NCBI GenBank assembly: GCA_946478755.1
Contig: CAMLDJ010000123.1
Location: forward strand, 1 to 14,714
Reading direction: 5' to 3'
DNA: 14,714 nt
Origin: an uncultured Pedobacter sp.
GTDB lineage: Bacteria; Bacteroidota; Bacteroidia; Sphingobacteriales; Sphingobacteriaceae
This document shows positions 6,063 through 12,816 of this stretch, one piece after another (the stretch's first letter is position 1; every line of letters starts with the position of its first letter). Made by a program: the position numbers and the translations under genes. The notes beneath the pieces were generated by a model. That model did not search any database. It saw nothing but the letters and a program-made list of their open reading frames with translations, and was not told where the DNA came from.

Positions 6063-6494
6063 ATGAAAAGATTATTCAACACCAATTTTAACCATGGATC
6101 ACTGCATTTTATGCTGCTTGTGATGCGTGTCTGCATTGCCTCTTTTATGATCGTTCACGGTTATCAAAAATTAGGCTGGCTGACCGCAGGCGGTGAGATC
6201 CAGTTTGCTGACCCGATAGGTGTAGGTGTAACCGCTTCATTGTATTTGACTGTTTTTGCCGAATTCTTCTGTTCTATCTTTTTGTTGATAGGTTTAGGTA
6301 CCAGGCTGGCTACCATACCGCTGATCATCACCATGTTGGTGGCTGTTTTTATTGTATATGGTTCTGCCGGATTTGACAAGAAAGAAATGGGGCTGCTTTT
6401 TTTGCTGGTTTATGTTTTTTTATTGGTGGTGGGCCCCGGAAAATACAGCATCGACCACATCATCAGCAGAAGTTTACACAGCCGTAAGCAATAG
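6063..6494 (+). CDS. DoxX family membrane protein
   Basis: A 143-residue integral membrane protein with four predicted helices at about 16-35, 57-79, 83-101 and 110-128. The first helix and loop carry the DoxX-like pattern RVCIASFMIVHGYQKLGW, followed by a glycine-rich loop and a second helix beginning near FAEFFCSIFLLIG. DoxX relatives are small inner-membrane proteins linked to quinone-dependent sulphur oxidation, redox balance and stress responses; the exact role of this one is unknown. It lies 55 bases after the TetR gene in the same direction and 38 bases before the LEA14-like lipoprotein, so the three could be one operon. A single half-site of the TetR operator lies in its leader. The pairing suggests a membrane stress gene under TetR control. 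Confidence 0.85.
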   Translation: MKRLFNTNFNHGSLHFMLLVMRVCIASFMIVHGYQKLGWLTAGGEIQFADPIGVGVTASLYLTVFAEFFCSIFLLIGLGTRLATIPLIITMLVAVFIVYGSAGFDKKEMGLLFLLVYVFLLVVGPGKYSIDHIISRSLHSRKQ

Positions 6495-6532
6495 ACCTAT
6501 ATTATTTATCTCCTGTTATCGTTATAGCTGTT

Positions 6533-7135
6533 ATGAAGAAACTATTAGTATTGTGCCTTACGGCTATCGTTATATCAAGCTGCGGCATCAACAAGCAGAC
6601 CCGGCAGATTAAAGCACTTGAAAAGTGTACCTATAGGATTACTTCTGCAGATCAGCTCACTTTGGGCGGTGCAGATGTAAAAAATATGATCAACAAGCAG
6701 GACATTAACCTGGCCAGTTTGCCGGCTTTGGCGCTTGGGCTGCTCAGGAAGGATGTTCCATTAAAGGCACGCTTGAACCTGGAAGTTAAAAACCCGACGG
6801 GCGATGACGCTGCGATCAATGAATTTGAATACAAGATACTGATCAACAGACAGGAACTGGCTACAGGTTTTGTTAATCAGGCCATAAATATTGCTGCGGG
6901 CCAATCGTCCACTGTACCTGTTGATATGGAAGTGAACGTTTACCCTTTCATTTCCAATAGCAAGGTAATGGGCGAGATCAATGATTTCATTAAAAGCGGT
7001 AGAAATGGCGGGCCTGAAAAAAAGGGGATTCTTACCCTCAAGATCAGACCAAGCATCAGAGTTGGTGGTGCATTGGTGAAATATCCCGGCTTTATCACGA
7101 TAGACAAAGAAGTGAGTAGTAAAATTCTCCTATAA
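6533..7135 (+). CDS. LEA14-like (LEA type 2 / WHy fold) lipoprotein
   Basis: A 200-residue lipoprotein. The signal ends in VISSC with the lipidated cysteine at residue 17. The mature part resembles the LEA type 2/WHy fold: a central LNLEVKNPTGDDAAINEFEY at about 82-101, then INRQELATGFVNQAINIAAGQSS and a set of alternating hydrophobic strands to the end. The V-x-NP motif followed by an I-x-F-x-Y strand and a V-P-V-x-M-E-V strand is the usual mark of this group. Such proteins are associated with desiccation or stress tolerance in plants and with unknown envelope roles in bacteria. The 38-base gap from DoxX has no terminator, so co-transcription is plausible. Membership in the family is recognised by pattern and I would not assign a precise role. 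Confidence 0.7.
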   Translation: MKKLLVLCLTAIVISSCGINKQTRQIKALEKCTYRITSADQLTLGGADVKNMINKQDINLASLPALALGLLRKDVPLKARLNLEVKNPTGDDAAINEFEYKILINRQELATGFVNQAINIAAGQSSTVPVDMEVNVYPFISNSKVMGEINDFIKSGRNGGPEKKGILTLKIRPSIRVGGALVKYPGFITIDKEVSSKILL

Positions 7136-7274
7136 GATCTGTCGTATTTTTGCAGGATTGTTACGGAATTTCCTTGATGTTAAAATCAGAGATTAATGAT
7201 TTTTGATTAATTTCGGAGCGTCATGGCTGTACATGGTAAATCGGCGTACCCCTATGATCATTTAAAATCTATAT

Positions 7275-9716
7275 ATGAAGTTTCGTTTATACCTGCTCTT
7301 TTTTAGTGTAATTGTTCCATTTGCTACCAGCGCCCAGAATATGCAGCAGCTAAATGCTGCTGAGATTAAACAAGGTCTCGAGGCCTTAAAGGTTACCGGA
7401 AGCGTCCTGTATATTGCCGCACATCCTGATGATGAAAATACCCGTCTGCTCGCTTACCTGGCTAAGGAAAGGAAAGTCAGAACTGGATATTTGTCATTAA
7501 CCAGGGGAGATGGGGGGCAAAACCTGATCGGCAACGAGCAGGCGGAACTCCTTGGACTCATCCGTACACAGGAGCTGCTGGCAGCACGTAGAACTGATGG
7601 CGCAGAACAGTTTTTTACCAGAGCCAATGACTTTGGCTTTTCTAAGAACCCGGAAGAGAGTTTTAAGATCTGGGACAAGGCAAAAATTCTTTCCGATGTC
7701 GTATGGGTGATCCGAAAGTTTCAGCCCGATGTGATCATCACACGTTTTCCTGAAGATGCACGTGCCGGTCATGGACACCATTCTGGTTCCGCAATTCTGG
7801 CGCATGAAGCTTTCCTTGCGGCTGCCGATCCGAAACAGTTTCCTGAACAGCTGACCTTGGTAAAACCATGGCGGGCCAAAAGAATCGTTTGGAATACCTT
7901 TAATTTCGGAGGTAACAACACCACAGCTGACGATCAGTTGAAAATTGACGTTGGCTTGTATAACCCGCTGCTGGGTAAAAGTTATGGCGAAATAGCCGCC
8001 GAAAGTCGGTCCAACCACAGGAGTCAGGGCTTTGGCACAGCAAGGCAGCGCGGCTCATCCACAGAGTTTTTTACGCCTGTAGCGGGAGATAAGGCCGAAA
8101 ATGATCTTTTTGAAGGTGTTGATCTCACGCTAAACAGAATACCCGGCAGTAATGCGGTGCGGGAATTGCTGACCGTTATAAATGCAGAATATAATGCAGC
8201 TGATCCTTCAGCATCCCTGACTAAATTGTTAAAATTAAAGCAATTGGTAAAAGGAAAGCCCTTTAAACAGGATCTGCTGGATGATCTGATCCTCGCTTGT
8301 GCGGGTATTTGGTTTGAAAGTACTGCTTCAAGTGCTTCTTATGCCTTAAACCAGCCGGTAAGTGTAAAAGTACAGGGTATTGCAAGATTAAGAGCAGATT
8401 TTCCACTGGCTGTTCAACTGGAAGAAACCAATAGCGGGGTGTCGTTTAATTTAGCCCCGAATAAGCTTGTCACGCAAGACAAAACACTATCAACAGCTCA
8501 TGTGGGGATAACGCAGCCTTACTGGCTCGAAAAACCGCACCTGCTCGGAAGTTTCGTGGTTGATTCCCTTGATAAAATAGGAATGCCCGAGAATGGCCCG
8601 AGTCTTACTGCAGCATTCAAAATTAAAATAGGTGATCAGGTGATAGAAAAGAAACGACCGGTAGTATACAAATATACGGATCAGGTGAAGGGAGAGATCT
8701 ATCAGCCTTTGGTGATAGCGCCGCCGGTAACTGCTACCCTTTCCGAAAAAGCATTTATTTTTAATGGCAATGAGCCAAAGAATATCACTGTTCAGCTAAA
8801 GAGCTTTAAAGACAATGCTCTTGGGGTTTTGGCACCGCAGGTACCTTCAGGATGGAAGGTAAGTCCGCAGAAGTTAGATTTTACACTGGATACAAAAGGC
8901 GACGAGCAAACTGTCACCTTCACCGTCACACCCGCAGGAAGTACAACTGCTGGTGATCTGCTGTTAGATGTGGTTGTTGATGGTAAAACCTATCATCAGG
9001 GACTGCGTGTAATTAATTATGAACACATCCCCCTGCAAACACTTTTCCCCGCTGCATCAGCCAGGCTTGATAAGATAGATTTAAAATTTGCCGGAAAACG
9101 TATCGGCTATATTGAAGGTGCAGGAGATCTGGTGCCGGAATCCTTAAAACAGATCGGTTACGAAGTGATAAATCTGACCGCCCGCCAGGTGATCAGTTCA
9201 GACCTGTCTGCCTTCGATGCTATAGTTACCGGGGTTCGCTTGTATAACCTGAACGGTCAGATCAAAAGTATGCAGCCGAAGCTGATGAAATATGTAGAAA
9301 ATGGAGGCACCTTGTTGGTTCAATATAATGTAAACTCACCTTTAAGGATTGAAAATCTTGGTCCTTATCCGTTTAGGGTGTCGCGCGACAGGGTTACAGA
9401 GGAAGATGCAAAAGTAACTGTCCTTGCCCCTGAACATCCTGTATTCAATTACCCGAATAAAATTACGGCAAAGGATTTTGATGGCTGGATACAGGAACGG
9501 GGATTATATTTTGTTTCGGATGCCGATCAGAGATATAAACAGCTGTTGAGCATGAACGACAAAGGAGAAAATGTTAAGACCGGGTCACTGATTGTGGCGG
9601 ACTATGGCAAAGGCAGGTATGTATATACAGGTATTTCTTTTTTCAGGGAATTACCGGCGGGTGTGCCAGGGGCCTACCGTTTGTTTGTAAATCTACTGTC
9701 GAAAAAAAATAATTAA
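7275..9716 (+). CDS. Secreted PIG-L (LmbE-like) family deacetylase with C-terminal accessory domains
   Basis: An 813-residue extracytoplasmic hydrolase. Residues 1-21 are a Sec signal ending TSAQ. The PIG-L/LmbE domain (about 42-270) contains the zinc motif AHPDDE at 49-54 and GHGHHSG at 165-171; family members remove acetyl groups from N-acetylglucosamine-type substrates. The SNHRSQGFG stretch at 246-254 is also typical of the long secreted subgroup. After a linker, residues about 485-580 look like a NEW3 beta-sandwich (ITVQLKSFKDN, VPSGWKVSP, EQTVTFTVTP), often a carbohydrate-enzyme accessory domain. The end, about 605-813, resembles a class I glutamine amidotransferase-like fold (GYIEGAGDLVPESLKQIGY, YVENGGTLLVQYN). 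It is three times longer than a plain LmbE or BshB protein. Eleven bases later begin a small membrane protein and then a symporter, so deacetylation and uptake are probably coupled. The substrate is unknown. Confidence 0.88.
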   Translation: MKFRLYLLFFSVIVPFATSAQNMQQLNAAEIKQGLEALKVTGSVLYIAAHPDDENTRLLAYLAKERKVRTGYLSLTRGDGGQNLIGNEQAELLGLIRTQELLAARRTDGAEQFFTRANDFGFSKNPEESFKIWDKAKILSDVVWVIRKFQPDVIITRFPEDARAGHGHHSGSAILAHEAFLAAADPKQFPEQLTLVKPWRAKRIVWNTFNFGGNNTTADDQLKIDVGLYNPLLGKSYGEIAAESRSNHRSQGFGTARQRGSSTEFFTPVAGDKAENDLFEGVDLTLNRIPGSNAVRELLTVINAEYNAADPSASLTKLLKLKQLVKGKPFKQDLLDDLILACAGIWFESTASSASYALNQPVSVKVQGIARLRADFPLAVQLEETNSGVSFNLAPNKLVTQDKTLSTAHVGITQPYWLEKPHLLGSFVVDSLDKIGMPENGPSLTAAFKIKIGDQVIEKKRPVVYKYTDQVKGEIYQPLVIAPPVTATLSEKAFIFNGNEPKNITVQLKSFKDNALGVLAPQVPSGWKVSPQKLDFTLDTKGDEQTVTFTVTPAGSTTAGDLLLDVVVDGKTYHQGLRVINYEHIPLQTLFPAASARLDKIDLKFAGKRIGYIEGAGDLVPESLKQIGYEVINLTARQVISSDLSAFDAIVTGVRLYNLNGQIKSMQPKLMKYVENGGTLLVQYNVNSPLRIENLGPYPFRVSRDRVTEEDAKVTVLAPEHPVFNYPNKITAKDFDGWIQERGLYFVSDADQRYKQLLSMNDKGENVKTGSLIVADYGKGRYVYTGISFFRELPAGVPGAYRLFVNLLSKKNN

Positions 9717-9727
9717 CAGCAGTTGAT

Positions 9728-9871
9728 ATGTCAGCCCAAGAGCCAATCGACAATAGAGAACAGGACCTCCCCCCCTTCGTTAAAACCTGGAAGCAATTTT
9801 ACCGGCTTCTCATCGGCTGGCTGGTCTTGCTGATTTTAGTTTTTTACGCTTTTACCAGGTATTTCGAATGA
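9728..9871 (+). CDS. 47-residue single-span membrane protein, coupled to the symporter gene
   Basis: A short gene from ATG at 9728 to TGA at 9871. The product starts MSAQEPIDNREQDLPPF, is polar and acidic at first, then WKQFYRLL leads into one hydrophobic helix (about residues 27-43, IGWLVLLILVFYAF) and ends TRYFE. It begins 11 bases after the PIG-L stop, and its TGA overlaps the symporter ATG in an ATGA junction, so the two are almost certainly translationally coupled. Other sodium:solute symporters are known with small membrane subunits (for example the DUF4212 group), but this one is shorter and I cannot match it to that family. An accessory subunit of the symporter is the likely role. The reading frame, tight spacing and sensible topology make it a real gene despite its size. 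Confidence 0.82.
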   Translation: MSAQEPIDNREQDLPPFVKTWKQFYRLLIGWLVLLILVFYAFTRYFE

Positions 9872-11562
9872 GTGTTATAGATTGGGCGGTATTAATCCTT
9901 ACACTTGTTGTAATTGTAGTTTACGGTGTTTATAAAAGCCAGGGAGCACAAAATATCCAGGGATATCTGCTGGGCAATCAATCCTTGCCCTGGTATCATG
10001 TTTGCCTGTCGGTGATGGCTACACAGGCCAGCGCCATCACATTCTTATCTGCACCCGGACTGGCTTATTCATCAGGAATGAGCTTCGTACAATTTTACCT
10101 GGGCCTGCCCCTTGCGATGATTGTGCTGTGCATCACTTTTGTACCCATATTTCACCGCTTAAAAGTGTATACTGCGTATGAATATCTTGAACAGCGTTTT
10201 GATTTGAACACCAGGGCATTGACGGCATTTTTATTTTTAATACAAAGGGGCCTTTCTACAGGAATAACCATTTATGCTCCATCTATTATTTTATCTACCA
10301 TATTAAACATCAATACCACGTATACCACCCTGTTTATCGGTTGTCTGGTTATATTTTACACAGTATATGGAGGCACTAAAGCTGTTTCTTATACGCAAAT
10401 GCTACAGATGAGCATTATCTTTTGCGGTTTATTTGCTGCCGGAATCATGGTGGTGCACCTGCTTCCGGGAGATATTGGCTTTAGCAGGGCCATTAGTATC
10501 GCAGGCAAAATGGGCAGAACGAATGCCATAGATTTTAAGCTTGATCTGAGCAATCAGTACACGGTCTGGACCGGCTTAATCGGTGGTTTCTTTCTGCAAT
10601 TGTCTTATTTCGGAACCGATCAGAGCCAGGTAGGCCGTTATCTATCCGGAGCTTCAGTTAGCCAGAGCCGTCTGGGTTTACTGATGAACGGCATGGTAAA
10701 AATACCGATGCAGTTTCTGATCTTACTGATAGGCGTACTTGTTTTTACTTTTTACCAATACAATCGTCCGCCCATATTTTTTAACAGTTTTGAGCTAAAT
10801 AAGCTCGAAAAAAGCGCGTATGCGACTGAACTGAATAAGATTAAAACAAACTATAACCAGGCCTTTGAAGAAAAGCAAATTGAAGTCAATAAGATGAATG
10901 CTGCACTCAATGCCGATAATAAAATACTTATTGATCAGCAAAGGACAGCGCTCAAGCTTGCTGATGAAAAAGAAAGATCCATCAGAAAACAGGTGACAGA
11001 CTTAATGCAAAAGAATGATGAGCATGCCAACATAAAGGACAACAATTATATTTTTTTAAGTTTTGTCACGCAATACCTGCCAAAAGGATTGATCGGGTTA
11101 CTGATTGCTATTATTTTCCTGGCCTCTATGGGCTCGACGGCAAGTGCGCTGAACTCTCTCGCTTCTACTACAGTGATTGATATCTATAAACGCCTGATCA
11201 AAAAAAATGCATCGGACCATGAGTATCTCCAGGCCTCACGGCTGGCAACCGTTTTTTGGGGTGCCGTATGCATTGCAATGGCTTTATATGCCAGTAAAAT
11301 AGGTAATTTATTGGAAGCAGTAAATATATTAGGTTCTTATATCTACGGTACAATACTTGGTGTTTTCCTGGTTGCATTTTATGTGAAGCAGGTCAATGGG
11401 AGGGCTGTCTTTATTGCTGCGTTGTTAACAGAGGCTACGATCGTAGTACTTGGACAGGCTGATGCTGTAGCTTATTTATGGCTCAACGTAATCGGTTGCC
11501 TGATGGTGGTATTCAGCTCATTGATCATCCAAAAGGTCTTGAGTACAGGGAAGAAGCGCTAA
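9868..11562 (+). CDS. Sodium:solute symporter (SSS family) with a long charged insert
   Basis: A 564-residue inner-membrane transporter of the SSS family with about 13 helices, importing an organic solute with sodium ions. Family marks are TFLSAPGLAYSSGMSFVQFY near residues 58-77, GGTKAVSYTQMLQM at 168-181, SYFGTDQSQVGRYLSG at 246-261 and SMGSTASALNSLASTTVIDIY at 420-440, a Ser/Thr-rich helix in the region that forms the second sodium site. Between the helix ending near 297 and the helix beginning near 405 lies an insert (about 305-392) that is very polar, Lys/Glu-rich and predicted helical. In the LeuT-type fold this position is the external loop EL4. The gene overlaps the small membrane protein by 4 bases and follows the PIG-L deacetylase, so its substrate may be a product of that enzyme. 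It is closed by the hairpin at 11585-11670. Confidence 0.92.
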   Translation: MSVIDWAVLILTLVVIVVYGVYKSQGAQNIQGYLLGNQSLPWYHVCLSVMATQASAITFLSAPGLAYSSGMSFVQFYLGLPLAMIVLCITFVPIFHRLKVYTAYEYLEQRFDLNTRALTAFLFLIQRGLSTGITIYAPSIILSTILNINTTYTTLFIGCLVIFYTVYGGTKAVSYTQMLQMSIIFCGLFAAGIMVVHLLPGDIGFSRAISIAGKMGRTNAIDFKLDLSNQYTVWTGLIGGFFLQLSYFGTDQSQVGRYLSGASVSQSRLGLLMNGMVKIPMQFLILLIGVLVFTFYQYNRPPIFFNSFELNKLEKSAYATELNKIKTNYNQAFEEKQIEVNKMNAALNADNKILIDQQRTALKLADEKERSIRKQVTDLMQKNDEHANIKDNNYIFLSFVTQYLPKGLIGLLIAIIFLASMGSTASALNSLASTTVIDIYKRLIKKNASDHEYLQASRLATVFWGAVCIAMALYASKIGNLLEAVNILGSYIYGTILGVFLVAFYVKQVNGRAVFIAALLTEATIVVLGQADAVAYLWLNVIGCLMVVFSSLIIQKVLSTGKKR

Positions 11563-11584
11563 GTATACCTGGTAATACTGCAAT

Positions 11585-11670
11585 AAAAAAGCCTGATATG
11601 ATGAGCCGACATGCAAAGTTTTTCCCTTCCGAAAAAAACTTTGAGGAGGCGAATTATATCAGGCTTTTTT
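11585..11670. terminator. Nested bidirectional hairpin between convergent genes
   Basis: Outer arms of 15 bases are perfect: AAAAAAGCCTGATAT at 11585-11599 and its complement at 11656-11670, ending in six T residues on both strands. Inside is a second perfect 10-bp stem (CAAAGTTTTT at 11614-11623 with 11634-11643) around a 10-base loop. It begins 22 bases after the symporter stop and ends 61 bases from the stop of the convergent DUF2911 gene, so it can end transcription from both sides. The long, doubly folded loop is unusual for a plain terminator. Confidence 0.8.
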
Positions 11671-11731
11671 ACAAATAAATTTACATCTCAACGGCTACCT
11701 ACATGATAAACGAAATAGATGAAATAAATCT

Positions 11732-12580
11732 TTACTTCTTGGACTCGCTCAGCAACTCCGTATGCAGGCGAACATATTCCTGATTTTTCATCTCTGTAGC
11801 TGCCTGTAAGCCTGCTGCTGCTGTTTTTGCTGCCCCGGCTTTGTCGCCCATTTTTAACTGGATACGTCCTTTCCATAATTTTACCCATGGCGCTTTGTTA
11901 TCTGCTGCCTCAGCTGCATTGATCCACTCCAGTGCCTTGTTTAAATCCTTGCCATTCGAGTAATAATACTGGGCTGCTGCGAAGTAAGGTTTTTTCTCTC
12001 CTTTCATGGCTTCATCAATACCTGCCATTACAGTGGCATCAACTTCCGTGGTTAGATCAAGACTTATTGCAGTATTTTCCCACATGAATTGTAATTGAGC
12101 GGTAGTAGGGTAAACATTGGCAAACTGGATGGTAAATGTTTCTACTTTATCTTTTAGCTTGGTGGCTTTAACTTTAACCCTTAATACATCTTCAGCTTCT
12201 TTGTATTCATAAGCACCCCATTGTTTAGCGCCTTTGTTGAATATCACGGTCCACTCGTCTTTACCCGGTATAGTAAATAATCCATAATCTCCTGCCGGAA
12301 GCTCTTTGCCATTTATTTTTACAGGCTCGGTAAAACTGATCATTGTTGCAGAGTTTGCGCCTGTCCGCCATACGGTACCGTAAGGTTCCAGACCACCAAA
12401 GATCTTACGTCCCTTTACATTTGGTCTGGAGTAATTGAGGGTGATCTTACCCAATCCAAAATTTTGGGTAATGGTCTGGCCGCTACTGGCCTGAGGCATT
12501 TTCAGGCCCTGGGCCTGAAGGTCAGCACTCAATGCTACTGTTAGTGCAAGCAGCAGCATTGTTTTTAACGTTGTTTTCAT
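11732..12580 (-). CDS. Secreted DUF2911 protein with TPR-like C-terminal part
   Basis: A 282-residue exported protein. Residues 1-24 are a Sec signal ending LQAQ. Residues about 26-170 match DUF2911, a beta-rich domain common in Bacteroidota. Its marks are ITLNYSRPNVKGRKIFGGLEPYGTVWRTGAN at 46-76, the INGKELPAGDYGLFTIPGKDEWTVIFN strand pair at 89-115, and QWGAYEY at 120-126. The tail, about 190-282, is helical and Ala-rich with alternating patterns (ALEWINAAEAADNKAPWVKLWKGRIQL) that suggest two to three TPR-like repeats. The function of DUF2911 is not known; periplasmic or surface location is likely from the signal. It is convergent with the symporter and divergent from the M1 peptidase. A good promoter candidate lies just upstream. 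Confidence 0.88.
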   Translation of the reverse strand: MKTTLKTMLLLALTVALSADLQAQGLKMPQASSGQTITQNFGLGKITLNYSRPNVKGRKIFGGLEPYGTVWRTGANSATMISFTEPVKINGKELPAGDYGLFTIPGKDEWTVIFNKGAKQWGAYEYKEAEDVLRVKVKATKLKDKVETFTIQFANVYPTTAQLQFMWENTAISLDLTTEVDATVMAGIDEAMKGEKKPYFAAAQYYYSNGKDLNKALEWINAAEAADNKAPWVKLWKGRIQLKMGDKAGAAKTAAAGLQAATEMKNQEYVRLHTELLSESKK

Positions 12581-12601
12581 CTATTTATTTTTTTGTTTTT
12601 T

Positions 12602-12633
12602 CAAGTGTATCATATGTCTTTAATTATTTTCAA
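12602..12633 (-). promoter_or_regulatory. Candidate promoter of the DUF2911 gene
   Basis: On the minus strand, TTG (complement of 12631-12633) is followed after 21 bases by TACACTTG (complement of 12602-12609), which differs from TAnnTTTG at one base. The spacing falls in the 17-23 range. The predicted start of transcription is roughly 15 bases before the ATG. Confidence 0.5.
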
Positions 12634-12725
12634 GCTGCCTGTGGCGGTTTAATTGTCAGACGGAGCCTTTAATCATGTCGGGTTCATATGATTTTTTTGT
12701 TTTCATTAACCAGTAAACCTGATAA

Positions 12726-12733
12726 TAGTTTTG
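12726..12733 (+). promoter_or_regulatory. Possible -7 box for the M1 aminopeptidase gene
   Basis: TAGTTTTG is an exact TAnnTTTG match about 83 bases before the ATG at 12817. A TTTG lies upstream with its TTG at 12697-12699, but the 26-base gap is longer than usual. The rest of the 236-bp divergent gap is A+T-rich and shows no gene. Confidence 0.3.
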
Positions 12734-12816
12734 CTGGCTCTAAATTACATTTCTGATCGGGTATTCTATATTAAAATATACTTCAAAGATAAACATGACG
12801 AATAAATTAGAAAATC

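Noticed and set aside
6517..6574. 10-base direct repeat TATCGTTATA at 6517-6526 and 6565-6574
   Set aside because: The second copy is inside the signal-peptide codons of the lipoprotein gene and there is no third copy; probably coincidence.
7145..7152. TATTTTTG, an exact -7 box match before the PIG-L operon
   Set aside because: No TTG lies at a suitable distance upstream, and the box is about 120 bases from the start in A+T-rich DNA where chance matches are likely. The operon promoter remains unplaced in 7136-7274.
12784..12791. CAAAGATA, an exact -7 box on the minus strand, as promoter for the DUF2911 gene
   Set aside because: It is about 200 bases from that gene, lacks a -33 partner and is next to the start of the opposite gene. 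The candidate at 12602-12633 is better placed.
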